NCBI GenBank assembly: GCA_036429605.1
Contig: JAVFKD010000002.1
Location: 1,116,001 to 1,180,000 of the forward strand
Direction: 5' to 3'
DNA from: Cladobotryum mycophilum
Taxonomy: Eukaryota; Ascomycota; Sordariomycetes; Hypocreales; Hypocreaceae
DNA length: 64,000 bases
A program made the position numbers and the translations under genes. Shown here piece after piece: positions 1 through 9,906 of the stretch (within the stretch, counting starts at the first letter, position 1; every line of letters starts with the position of its first letter). The notes under the pieces are model-generated. The model did no database searches and was not told the DNA's origin. It was given only the letters and a program-made list of their open reading frames with translations.

Positions 1-199
1 AGACAACATTGACAACGAGGAATAGTATGTGAAACAGGATGGTCAAGGTACGACCGCACAGTAGTGAGAATAGTCTTCGCGGTCTCTTTGGTAGTCTTAG
101 GGACTCTTCGACCTCAGACTTGAGGTCCTTCTCACAGTGGAGGAAGAGCTCATCCTCGCCAGACTCATTAGATTCGGTATCAGAGTTCCGTCTCGACAT
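1..199 (-). CDS. Partial N-terminus of a type II membrane protein, probably UstYa-like
   Basis: An uninterrupted reading frame starts at the ATG at 199 and runs off the left edge after 66 codons, so only the N-terminus is visible. It has an acidic, Ser-rich head (about residues 1-30), a basic stretch (LPKRPRR, about 35-41) and then a hydrophobic segment (about 50-66, TILFHILFLVVNVV). A short cytosolic tail, basic cluster and single membrane anchor is the usual N-terminal layout of UstYa/DUF3328 proteins, but the diagnostic HxxHC motifs would lie outside the window. Two CCGG-T-CCGG-type sites lie 96 to 146 bp upstream, as for the other cluster genes. The membrane topology is seen; membership of the UstYa family is inferred from the topology and context. 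Confidence 0.5.
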   Translation of the reverse strand, partial: MSRRNSDTESNESGEDELFLHCEKDLKSEVEESLRLPKRPRRLFSLLCGRTLTILFHILFLVVNVV

Positions 200-294
200 G
201 ATTACTTGGTTTGTCGTGTGATCGATAGAGCGAAACAAACAAACAAACAAACAGCAACATGATTTTTGGGACTTCAGGTAGTAAGTAATAGCTC

Positions 295-345
295 CCGGTC
301 CGGTCAAGATCTCGGGACTCCACCACGGCTATGTGCCCGGACCGG
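295..345. promoter_or_regulatory. Two CCGG-T-CCGG-type sites upstream of the edge gene
   Basis: CCGGTCCGG lies at 295-303 and its reverse complement CCGGACCGG at 337-345, between the minus-strand start at 199 and the rest of the cluster. The same nonamer recurs before most cluster genes. CGG/CCG triplets are the usual half-sites of fungal Zn2Cys6 regulators; that this motif binds such a factor is inference. Confidence 0.5.
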
Positions 346-1159
346 GATATCCGGATGTTTGCTTACGGGGGTCATCAAGTCACCGCTGTCAGCCTGTTCG
401 GATTTTGTGTGTTCTCCTGGGTCTCGCATGAATCTATAGCGTGCACTGTAGTAACTAATAGAATCTTAGTGAAGTTGAATGTCAGGATGTGTGACCATAG
501 TGTATCCAAGTGCAATTTGTCTCGGCCGCATTGAGTCCATAATCACGGCCAGCAGTTTGAACTTTGAAAAGTACCATTACAACCTCACGCTGCATAATTA
601 TATTCATGCATAAGATTCATGTGATATTATTCAATGCCCCAATCTCCGAAACCATGCCCACGGTTATTTATGCATCGTACGTCATGTTGCATCCGGGGAC
701 CTTCCCGGGTAGGAGGTTGCAATTAGATGGCGTCAACATTTCATCAAGACATCATTTAAGAAAATGACATGGAATAAATCACAGTGGATATGTGAGATCT
801 AGACATGCAATACAATAGGGCTTTGTTTCTAGCTGATAATTAAGCTCCGCTCACGATAACAGATGTACAGTGGAGTGTTACGGTAAGTTCATCTCAAAAA
901 TGAGTCGTCTCATTATAGAATTTGAGTAGCACATCTAGGGCCAGGGTTTCGCATAGAATAAATGAATCTCTCATACTGACGTTGTTCATTAAACGGTTCA
1001 GCAAAAAGACAGCATTCTCTCTCATATACGAATTCCATTATGCATCACAGGGCGAACCAAGCATTTAAAATAAATTGTCATAAAGTCATAATTAATACCT
1101 AAGCAAGACACTCCGGACGTTCCAGTACACGTGTATTCATTTCCCCGTAGCCTAATTCT
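346..1159. other. Intergenic, no gene seen
   Basis: AT-rich DNA between the divergent promoter on the left and the 3' end of the UstYa-like gene at 1160. Short open frames here have no recognisable protein features. I see no RNA gene or repeat. Confidence 0.5.
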
Positions 1160-1909
1160 CTAGATTTCATCCACATCCTGAAGCCCAACATGATTAAGAA
1201 GGAGTCTCCAGTCTTTGCATTCATGCTCAACACCCTGTCCGTCCGACTGAACGTATCCCGGATCAAGGGGCTCTAGCGTCAGGTCCGACGCACAGAGAAT
1301 ATCCTATTCAGGTATCAGTTAGCATGTGCTGTGTAAGAGGGAACATAGTAGTGCATACCTGTCGCAAAAAGTCAAAGCAGTGCTCCAGATGGTTTCGGTT
1401 GAGAATGAGATCAATCTTTCTCTTCTCTCTCGTTGGCACATCACGGACATTCAACGTCGCTGCTCGCGCCGCTCTTGTCTCTTCTGTTGCGAGCTGCACA
1501 AACTCCTCCCGGATAGCAACTAGGCAGTGCATCTTGTGGAATACGTCAATGCCACGAGGGAATCGATGCCCTGTGTCATTCCGTCACACAGTGTTCCACC
1601 ATTCATGGTAGACCATGCCGGCCCAGCGATTGCTGGTGGCTTCATCGTCAAAGTCACCGAGTCTGGGTGGTTGACAAATGTGTAGCGCCTCATGGGCAAA
1701 TTGATGGGCCGAGTCCAGCGGAGGTGAAAAATGATGGCGAAGGCGATGGTGGTGACGGTGAGGAGGCCAGTCCACCAGGGCACCTTGGTGCCTTGAGCAG
1801 GTTGAGGCTTTGGTAATACTCCCATGATGTGTCCGTACGGTACTGGGGGAAAAGAAAATGGACTTGGTGATTGATGAAAGCTTTGAGCGTGTATGGTTTT
1901 GGAAGGCAT
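1160..1909 (-). CDS. UstYa-like (DUF3328) oxidase A, reading frame broken
   Basis: UstYa-family proteins are membrane-anchored enzymes that catalyse oxidative cyclisation of fungal RiPPs such as ustiloxin. Exon 1 is 1359-1909 and exon 2 is 1160-1303, with an intron at 1304-1358 (donor GTATGC, acceptor AATAG). A membrane segment lies at about residues 44-62 (WTGLLTVTTIAFAII). Both family motifs are present: HKMHC followed by LVAIREEF, and HLEHC followed by FDFLRQ. The C-terminus has the family's C-x-x-D-x-T-L-E-P and C-K-D-W patterns. The frame shifts once near the CCC run at 1665-1667; one extra base makes both exons add up to a multiple of three. That frame still holds a TGA at 1584-1586, about codon 109, before the first HxxHC. 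It is therefore either a recent pseudogene or affected by assembly error. It shares a divergent promoter with the gene at 2166. Confidence 0.75.
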
Positions 1910-1998
1910 TCCAAGTCAGAGTAATTGAATATCTTGCTTTTGTCTATGATCCGGCAACATTCCACTCTGGTCCGTAATGCATCACGGAGCTCCCACTT

Positions 1999-2040
1999 CG
2001 GTCCGGATGTCAGACGCCCCACTCTTCCGGTCCGGTCCGG
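1999..2040. promoter_or_regulatory. Clustered CCGG-T-CCGG sites in a divergent promoter
   Basis: The 256-bp region between the minus gene starting at 1909 and the plus gene starting at 2166 contains CGGTCCGG at 1999-2006 and CCGGTCCGGTCCGG, a double site, at 2027-2040. Its position between divergent starts suggests shared control of both UstYa-like genes. Confidence 0.55.
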
Positions 2041-2165
2041 GGACGATGCCTGACTCAGGCCCAAACACATATCGAACGACTCATCTCCTCTAAATTCCAG
2101 CTCTCGCTAAGAAACTCAAGAGTGTCAATAGTGGCAGAATCCCAAAAGACAAGTGACCGGTCACC

Positions 2166-2911
2166 ATGTTCAAGATCATCTACGTCTCCTGCGCCGTTGC
2201 GGCGTCCCTGTGCTTCCTATGGCTCGCCTACACGGGGCCGCCACCACCCCTCGCTCGGCACGTCTATCTCCCCGAGCTTGAGCAGAGACCTATGTTTCTC
2301 CTGAGGAATGCCTCATACCGACCTTTCGAGGAAGAGAGTGCCGCCAAGCTTTGGAACGAAATTCTGCCCGCCAATGGTGGAGCTGTTCTTGCGACAAACA
2401 TCACAAGCGGTTTCCACCTGTGGGCAGTTCCAGCCATGTTCCACCAGCTGAGATGCTTGAGGGAAATCCGCACGAAATTCATTGAGCTGTCTTTGCCAGG
2501 AGCTGATTCGCGTCGGTTCATGAGCTACAGGGGGCTGGCTCATCTTATCAAAACATCTCGTACTGCTTTGATTACGTTCGACAGGTGCGTCATAAACAAT
2601 CACAAATCTAAACATCACATTACGAGAACACACACAACTAACTTATAGTAGAGCATTCTATGTCACGCCGACACCACGCTACATCCTGTTGCTCAGCTCA
2701 CGCCGGAGCAAAAGATCATTGACGGCAATGCGCTTTGGCACATGTGCAGGGACCACTCGGTCCTGTACCGATGGGCTGACATGTCTGGTCCAGCACACAA
2801 GGTAAACAGCCACATCAAACACCACGCAGTGATGACTTGACAAGCTAATCTTGTAATTAGGACTACTTGATTCGCGAGCACCCCATTGCAGCCCCCAAGA
2901 AGCCTCAGTAA
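2166..2911 (+). CDS. UstYa-like (DUF3328) protein B with altered metal-type motifs
   Basis: There are three exons, 2166-2584, 2652-2801 and 2861-2911, with introns at 2585-2651 (GTGCGT to TAGTAG) and 2802-2860 (GTAAAC to TTAG). The start is the first ATG and is followed by a signal-anchor (IIYVSCAVAASLCFLWLAY). The family fold is clear: an AAKLWNEILP segment, then FHQLRC, then YCFDYVRQ, then SILCHADTTLHP and WHMCRDHS near the C-terminus. The canonical motifs HxxHC...HxxHC are HQLRC and NISYC here, so the second His of the first motif and both His of the second are replaced while the Cys are kept. Exon 1 changes frame at the G run 2530-2534; one missing base explains it exactly (419 nt instead of 420). 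Expected length is 206 aa. It may be a non-catalytic partner or have altered chemistry; that is inference. Confidence 0.8.
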
Positions 2912-3836
2912 ACCCATGTATTTGTTTTTCGTTTGGCATACGGAGTTTTATGAGATATGATGAGATTAAATGGCAGGCTGGACGGATTGGCCTCATGGAA
3001 ATTACGTAGTAATGAAAACAATTAGAATAACCATCATCTTGACTTGTGCCTTTCAAGTGATTTAAGTCGTAGCATGAAAGTGGCCTCGTTTCTCGGGCAG
3101 GAGAACCATACTCGTGGCTACATATGGGAGTGAAACATATCCCAGTCCTAGCAAACTGTCTGAGCTGAATTATTTGGGAATTCTGGTGGGCATTTATTAA
3201 TGAATACATTTGCATTTTCAAAAAAGCAAACAACAGTACGCTCCAGCTTATTATCCAATTTGGCGTAGCATCAAGCGAGATTCACATGAACTAGGGGCAA
3301 TAGAACATGAGCACACAAGGACAGGCGTAAAAACTATGTGAATGTGTAGTATCGCCATCTGTTAGAATTGATAGACAAAGAGAGAATTATACAAAACATT
3401 GATATCTACAAATCATACTCTGTACTGTTCAACCACATTTGCTACCCCATAGATACAATTCATTATCTAAACATGTGCACTCTGGTTTTATCTTATTTTG
3501 CAATATATTAATACATCCACTTGTTTTAAATATGATCAATTTACTAAATCGGAATCTGCATGGTGAAAACTACAGTTTAATATATATATACCAATTAGCT
3601 ATCTGGATGTATGGGTGGTCTCTAGATATTTGAAGAATCAAGTAAAAATCACACTGTTTAGGGTAGCACTTTTGTAACTGCTGCGGGTAAACGCGCACAC
3701 GATCATGGATAGGTGCACTAAAAAAGTGGAGGCGCGTCGCTGAGATGAATCAACTCGGACTTGACAAATTATCATCATGAATTCATTACTCAATGGCTCA
3801 ATGGCTATGACATGAGTACTCTACTAAAAAAAGTTT
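2912..3836. other. AT-rich intergenic region between convergent genes
   Basis: This is the 3' flank shared by the UstYa-like genes ending at 2911 (plus) and 3837 (minus). It is AT-rich, with poly(A) and TATATATA stretches near 3580. I see no gene, RNA or repeat that I can support. Confidence 0.5.
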
Positions 3837-4772
3837 CTATGCTGTGCCATGAGGGTATCCCTCTTGATCTGACACGCGATTCGCCTCTGTCCAGCTCATC
3901 ACTTCGTCAAAGTTCCTACACACATGATGCGCGCCAAACCCATCTGTGGCTGGCAGATCAGTATCGCTCTTCTGTCCTTCTAATGCCGTATCCGCACAGC
4001 AGGTCAATGACTCCTTGAGATACTCGAAGCAGTGCTTAAGGTGCCACATCATCAAGTCCTTGTCAGCATCTCCGCCATGGCCGCCGTGCCCTCCGTTCCA
4101 CTTAGATTTGATATGACTGGTATCGCCAATGTGCTGTCCCACGAGAAGATTGTTAAACTCTTCGGCCAGCATATGTAGACAGTGGATTTGGTGGAATACG
4201 GCGACATTGTACATGTCCTTTCCATGTGTGTGGATTGGCTTGGGTACAGCTTTGCCTTCCCAGCCTTCAACAGTTACGAAGCCGCCGCCCTCTGCAAGGA
4301 ATATTAGTTTTTTTCTACATCGCATCATATCATCACACGGAAATGGTTGACTTACTTGGCATGACATCCAGCCAGCCCTGAGCAGTGGAATTGAAGGGGT
4401 CAAAGCTTGGATCAGGCGCAAAGAGCTTGGGCTTAATCCCAACTGTAATCGAGGCATGAGCTTCTATGCCTCAATGCTTCTGGTCTTTTAGGACATACCT
4501 GGAGGGACAAGACCATTGATCTCTCCGATGACATCTAGGCTGTTGCTGGGCTGCTGTCGCCATAGCTTCCAAATGATGACGGATTGAAGCCCCACGATGA
4601 AGACGCCAGTGCTGATGGCCAAGGCCACGAGGGGCGAGATGCAACGCTTCGAGCGACATTTTCGCGCACGTCGCGATAGGAAAGTGACCTTGGGCTCATA
4701 TTCCAAGTCCTCTGACGTATCGGACGGAGGGCCAGCCTCGTCGAGAAGGGGTCTCTCAAAAGATACACTCAT
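3837..4772 (-). CDS. UstYa-like (DUF3328) oxidase C, intact
   Basis: This is the best-preserved UstYa-like gene: exons 4499-4772, 4356-4442 and 3837-4291, with introns of 56 and 64 nt (GTATGT and GTAAGT donors), giving 271 aa with no break. Residues 1-43 are a cytosolic tail and about 45-68 a membrane anchor (LVALAISTGVFIVGLQSVII). The first HxxHC is HQIHC at residues 154-158 (VFHQIHCLHMLAEEF). The second is HLKHC at 204-208 (HLKHCFEYLKE). A Gly/His-rich insert lies between them. It is followed by TCCADTALEG and HHVCRNFDEV, matching the family C-terminus. It faces the peptide precursor across a 632-bp divergent promoter, which points to it as the most likely core-crosslinking enzyme. The family assignment is firm; the substrate is inferred from position. 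Confidence 0.92.
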
Positions 4773-5132
4773 TTTATCGTGTTGTTGGGGGTATGCTCCG
4801 AATGCTGTTGTGGTCTCAAGGTTTTTTTTGGGGGTAGCTCTTCTTGGGAGGTAGTTTGTCGTTCCAGAGAATTGAGTCTGAGTTTTGCGACAGATTGGTT
4901 CTCGGTTGAATTGCTGTGTAGAGAGGTCTAAGCGATCCTGACTGACAGGCGGTCACCGGATCGGATCTGACAACCGGAAAAGACTTCACGATAAGCATTA
5001 TCAATCATCTTTCCGGATGGCATGGTCTAGTCCGGGTCAAGCACGTCAGTTGAAGCCGAAGGGATTTCCGGTACATCGGAGTCAAGCTTCCTACACCGAG
5101 GAATATGGCACCCGGAGTGGAAGGAAGTCGAT

Positions 5133-5141
5133 CCGGTCCGG
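5133..5141. promoter_or_regulatory. CCGGTCCGG site before the precursor gene
   Basis: The site lies in the divergent region 4773-5404, 264 bp upstream of the precursor ATG and 361 bp from the start of the gene at 4772. TATATGG at 5212-5218 is a possible TATA element. The stretch 5285-5404 is rich in CA and CAA, as in 5' leaders of highly expressed fungal genes. Confidence 0.55.
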
Positions 5142-5404
5142 CAACACACACTTGCGTGCTGAGTCCGACTGAGGGGATGAACCTTGAGTTGTCAAAGTTA
5201 GTTTACAGGCTTATATGGCAAGGGTTAGTTATAGGGGGGCAAATTCGACTATATGATCTTCTGATCCTCGATCCTTCAGTCTCAATTCCTTATCACTCAC
5301 AACATCATCCCTCATCCACTCAACACACCAACCACAACAACAATAACAACTACAACAATCACCATCACATTCACCAACCTCACTACAACAAATCTGCATT
5401 CACA

Positions 5405-5956
5405 ATGTTGAACAACAAGACCATCGTTACCTTGTCCCTTCTTGGACTGTCTATGGCAGCTGCCATCCCAGCTCCGTAAGATTCACTACTCACACTCCTC
5501 CTCTCTGACCCAACTAACACCCTCATTCACAGTATCAATGCCAAGCGATACCTCGTCCGCTATCCTGAGGAGGAGAACACTAATGAGAAGCGATACCTTG
5601 TTCGCTACCCCGAGGAAGAGGGTGCCAATGCTAAGCGGTACCTTGTCCGCTACTCTGAGGAGGAGGCTGGCAACGACAAGCGCTACCTTGTCCGCTACCC
5701 CGAAGAGGAGAACGTAAATGACAAGCGATACCTTGTTCGCTATCCCGAAGAGGAAAATGCCAACGATAAGCGTTATCTCGTCCGCTATCCTGAGGAGGAG
5801 AACACTAATGAGAAGCGATACCTTGTTCGTTACCCCGAGGAGGAAGAGACTACCAACGCTAAGCGCTACCTTGTTCGTTACCCTGAGGAGGAGAACACCA
5901 ACGAGAAGCGCTACCTCGTTCGCTACCCCGAGGAGGAGACCACTGAGTCTTCCTAA
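5405..5956 (+). CDS. RiPP precursor with nine Kex2-bounded YLVRYP core repeats
   Basis: Exon 1 is 5405-5475 and exon 2 is 5533-5956. The 57-nt intron at 5476-5532 has donor GTAAGA, branch CTAAC and acceptor ACAG, and the product is 164 aa. Exon 2 contains no ATG, so it is invisible to ATG-based ORF finding; the open frames overlapping it in another phase are shadows. Residues 1 to about 20 are a secretion signal (TIVTLSLLGLSMAAA). After INA-KR come nine units of the form YLVRYP-EEE-variable-KR. Eight carry YLVRYP and the third YLVRYS. Tails after the core are NTNE, GANA, AGND, NVND, NAND, NTNE, ETTNA and NTNE, and the last copy ends TTESS. KR is the Kex2 site. A signal peptide plus Kex2 repeats with a Tyr-starting core and acidic tail is the layout of dikaritin-type precursors (UstA, PhomA families). 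The mature product, expected from each core, is inferred; the core sequence is not one I recognise. Confidence 0.93.
5549..5953 (+). repeat. Nine tandem 45-bp coding repeats of the precursor
   Basis: Units start at 5549, 5594, 5639, 5684, 5729, 5774, 5819, 5867 and 5912. All are 45 bp except the seventh (48 bp) and the truncated ninth (42 bp). Synonymous sites vary between units, but the unit 1-2 junction and the unit 6-7 junction share a run of just over 50 identical bases exactly five units apart. This suggests segmental duplication inside the array. Confidence 0.93.
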
Positions 5957-7276
5957 GTGGTTTACATAAAATCTCTCCGGCTAGCTCACAACCCTAAACC
6001 AGACATTCTTACAAACAAGGAGGTGTCATCTCTGCTAGCAAACTTAGCTAAGATGCGAGGTGGGAATCATTGGATGCAAGGGAAGGATGCAGGATGGTGT
6101 GCGATTTGGCGCTCTTGACTGGAGTTTGTTTTTGCTCTTTTTGGAAACCGGCCTTTGGAGGAATTTGGGGGAGAGGGGTTCAGGCAGGCTGGGATTTGAC
6201 ACATTCGTTTTGGCGTTGGGAATTATGATGATGATTATGATGACTTGATGGATTAGCCAGATTGTATCATTGTAGCAGGGAGGAGCAAGATACTGGGTTC
6301 TTTGTATGTAGCCCTTTGGATAGTTTTTCTACAATTCAAGTTCTCCTTATGGACTATAAAACACTTGATTTCCTTTTTGCCTATTGTGACAATCATCAGT
6401 GATCTAGCTCTAGATGATCTGCAGTTTCTCATCAACTCTCCTGTCCAAGAGCGATGGGAACTTGCATAAATACCGGTGCCAACAAATTGAGACATGGATA
6501 GTCACTTGAATCAACTAGTTGCGTGTGATAAAGAATCTAGCCTTGAATCTGTTTGAAGCGAATGACAGACACAGAAAAGTGAAGTTGCGAGCGAATAATG
6601 AATCAAGTTGTCAGGAGGCGAATTTTCTAGGGGTTATCACGCGTACAAACATGAACACACAGAGTTTGCCAAACATATGATTGCGACAAGATTTTACCGT
6701 GTTAAGACTGGAATGATGACACTCAATTTACTAAAATCTAAAAGATCATGCTCGAGTAATGGGACTTGAGTTTCATGAGCAGTGAGGATAACTTGCTGCA
6801 ACTCGTTTTCTTTTTGGAGTAGACAACATAGACAAGACTTATTCGAAAGTTTTTTTGATCCAATTTTAGCAACACTAACTACCATAACAGTACGTTCTGG
6901 AAAAAGCAGAGATGGCATGATGAAGTTGAGTTCATTGGAATGCCTTCTTCTTAGAGTACCACCTCACTCAAACTCTCTCACCCGCACTTTGCACCCCCGT
7001 CGTACATTTGCACAAGTCCTTGTGATTGCCACATGAAACCATAATCACTTAGTCACTTAGTAGCATGCATAATACACAAATTGACCACTATGGGGCGTAG
7101 ACTTTGCCGTGAACATTATTGGGAGGACTCCGCTCTTGGATCCGGTACTCGTCTCAACCAGGGGCATACCAAGACGGAACCATAAGGCATTCGAATTTGT
7201 GAACAGCTCGGTTCTCGGAGTCTCAATGTTGAGCACAATGACCTCAGTACGGCATGGGATTTGGGAATGGCCAATG
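5957..7276. other. Precursor 3' flank and intergenic DNA
   Basis: About 1.3 kb between the precursor stop and the promoter of the acyltransferase gene. The first 300 bases are probably the precursor 3' UTR. Small open frames (for example 6060-6248) lack protein-like features. No RNA gene or repeat is seen. Confidence 0.5.
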
Positions 7277-7302
7277 CCGGTCCGGGGGCCCCATCCGGAC
7301 CG
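7277..7302. promoter_or_regulatory. Inverted pair of CCGG-T-CCGG sites before the acyltransferase
   Basis: CCGGTCCGG at 7277-7285 faces CCGGACCG at 7295-7302 across GGGCCCCAT, so the two sites form an inverted repeat. It lies 205 bp upstream of the ATG at 7507. This placement argues that upstream in-frame codons are not coding and that the true start is at 7507. Confidence 0.55.
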
Positions 7303-7506
7303 TGCTTATTTGCCCGATTAGGAATATCGACTCTGTCTGTGCTTCCGGTACTCATAGCCGGCTCTACTAGCTACGAGTCATTGATGCGAATTCAGGCTTT
7401 GTACGGAATGATGTTCATCGTTTATCTCTACGCGGTATTCCACGAAATGTATTCATACCAAAAAGTAGTCTACCTGTGTCACAATAGCGAGGTGGACATT
7501 GCAAAC

Positions 7507-8987
7507 ATGCCGTCCCGCGCCTCCCTTCTTCCCATGCCCACAGGCGGTATGTGTAGAGCAAGAAAACATTTCTCTAGCTCACTAGCCCTCAAAATTCTTA
7601 CCATTCTTACACCAAGCTTCATCCATCCCCTATGGCAAGAAGAGGGCACATCTACGTTGGCCCAGGCGCTGACGCCGGCTCATCATGATACTGCCTACCT
7701 AGATGGTCTCCGCGGTCTTGTGGCCTTTGTTATCTACGTTTTTCACTACTTGGTACCTTTTGATCGCACCATTTTGCTGGGCTACATCCCCGGTAGTCGC
7801 AACTCTTCTATTCTTGGCCTCCCTATTCTCGGTCTCATGCGCTCTGGCACGGCCGTGGTTCTCATCTTCTTCGTTATATCCGGCTATGTCTTGAGCATCT
7901 CGGCGTCGCGCGTGCTCCACAATCGAGACTGGGATGGCGTCTTGCGCCCGCTCTCTTCCGCAACGCTGAAGCGTGGTGTTCGTCTCTTTATTCCGGCCAT
8001 TGCTACAATCTTTGCCATCATGCTTCTTGTGAGCACAGGGCTTTACGCGGACAGAGCTACCATTGCTCGCCTGCCAGCCCACTGGCCGCCATTGGGTCCT
8101 GTTCGTCAGACCTCTTTCGGAGCGCAGATTGTGGATTGGCTGCAGTTTGTGGTTGTCCGGCTGACCAACCCCTGGCAATGGTATGGCGAGCTATTTTCCG
8201 AGCCGGAACCTAGCTACTACGGTGCTCACCTGTGGACGATCCAGAATGAGTTTCACTGCTCTATGGTCTTGTTCCTAGTTGCTATGACGCTGAGCAGGGT
8301 GTCGGATCTGAGGGTAGGGGAGCATTGTGGGCTGCCACCATCGCATACAGTGGTTTCTGGGGACGTTGGGACGTTGCGCTCTTCTTGACTGGCATGGCAT
8401 TTGCGTACACTGATGTTCAGTCTGCTACTACGGCATCAAAGACTGAGGAGGCTGAGCCAATCACCGTCAAACCGAACTGGCTCAAGGCAAGCAAGTACTC
8501 GCGTTACCTTGTCAAAACCGGATACATTACCGCCCTACTTGCTGGTCTGTGGCTGGCTTCGTTCCCAGAGAGGAACGCTAACAAGGCTGTTGGATTTGGC
8601 TTGCTCGCTGCCATCCATCCCCGCGCACAGCCCTGGAACGCCATCGGGGCTGCCCTGATTGTGTGGTCTGTTCGACGAGTAAATGTCATCCGATCTTTCC
8701 TCACGACAGCGCCGCTGCAATATCTCGGCCAGATTTCGCTTGCTTTCTACATTGTACACGAGCCCATCCTCCAGGTGTTTGGTTGGCTCTATGCCAATAT
8801 GTTAAGGAAGTACTTTATCACAGCTGGTGTTGTGCTGGGATTCCACGAGCAAGTCAATGCGCAGATTGGTATCTGGCTTGCCTTCATCACTCTTACTCCT
8901 GTGGTGTTCATCGCTTCCGACTACGTGTGGCGCGGCTTGGATAAGCCTTCCATGGTGTTGGTCAGGGCAATCGGGAAACGGGTATAG
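7507..8987 (+). CDS. Membrane O-acyltransferase family 3 (PF01757-like)
   Basis: Single exon; 493 aa once one frame break is bridged. Family 3 acyltransferases are multi-pass membrane enzymes that move acyl groups onto hydroxyls of small molecules or sugars. The family hallmarks are visible in order: YLDGLRGLVAFVIYVFHYL, RSGTAVVLIFFVISGYVLS, RGVRLFIPAIA, HLWTIQNEFHCSMVLF, then FWGRWDVALFLTGMAFA and several further hydrophobic segments. The frame changes at the GGGG run 8317-8320; with one more base the length is exactly divisible by three, so an assembly deletion is likelier than decay. The start at 7507 was chosen because regulatory sites lie just upstream and the N-terminus there resembles family members. 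Within a RiPP cluster it may acylate the peptide or its side chains, which is inference. Confidence 0.85.
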
Positions 8988-9667
8988 GGGGCATCATGTA
9001 TGGTCCCGGAATTGGAAATTACGATATATGAGTTATGAGTTATGATATTCCTTTGTGTTGCTTGATGTATGTTTATGCTAGAAAAATTGCTCTAAAAGTC
9101 GAGAAATAAAATGTTACGTATTTGCTTCCCAAGGAATTTGACCCAGGGCATGTCGTGTGTGAGTGTGCAGTCTTATGATCTATGCGTGTTCGAGTAACTG
9201 TCATCTCAAGGCTGCATGGACGCATTCGTAGGTGATAAAGTAAAAAAATAATATGAGAAACTCCATTTCGTCACTCTTATCTTCATTTCTAATTCACTAC
9301 AGTGATGTGTCAGATCAAGTCATTGTGAAGAGACGATCCGATCAACTGAAATTCTTCTTTACCCAGACAACAAAGTTTACACATAAGATTAGGAAATAGT
9401 TGATAATCTCTACTAGATAGATCGATTTATCACAGATTATATCAAGTCACGGCTTACGCGGAGTGACCCAGGGGGAGATCCCCCGGACAGTCTCAGACTT
9501 TTGCTACAGATTCTTAGTCGAAGAGAAACTTAAACAACTAGCACCGCGAATAGAAAATTTCATTCAGAGCAATTAAAAAAAAAGTCAAATATTGGAACTT
9601 CTCTACAGGGGAGTTTTGGAAAGTTCAATGTCCGGCACGCAGCACCTGTTTCTGGCTGGCCCACAGC
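8988..9667. other. Intergenic, no gene seen
   Basis: AT-rich spacer between the acyltransferase and the next cluster promoter, containing probable 3' UTR and 5' flank. No coding or RNA feature is supported. Confidence 0.5.
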
Positions 9668-9749
9668 CCGGTCCGGGTTTCCAGTCCGGCCTTGGACTCC
9701 GGATCTCACCATTCATGATTCGATCGTCAGCCCAGCCACACCGGACCGG
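9668..9749. promoter_or_regulatory. Pair of CCGG-T-CCGG sites before the HxxHC membrane gene
   Basis: CCGGTCCGG at 9668-9676 and CCGGACCGG at 9741-9749 lie in opposite orientation 158 to 239 bp upstream of the ATG at 9907. Weaker partial copies (AGTCCGGC, CTCCGGA) lie between them. Confidence 0.55.
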
Positions 9750-9906
9750 ATATTATCACTTAATCCTTTGGCTTCTTAGAGCCACCGCATTTGCCAACTT
9801 TGCGGGCTACTATACAGGCAGCCTCATGTCTGATCTGTTCTTCTTCCAAGTTCCTGCACTTCCCTCTTTATTCCCGCCGTCAGAATACGAATTACTCAGT
9901 CCCATC

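Noticed and set aside
5442..5969. Two Arg/Thr-rich open frames over the repeat array
   Set aside because: They are out-of-phase readings of the precursor repeats; the spliced frame gives the signal peptide and KR-bounded units.
7261..7506. Upstream extension of the acyltransferase frame
   Set aside because: It begins at a TTG, overlaps an inverted pair of regulatory sites and lacks family similarity; ATG 7507 is preferred.
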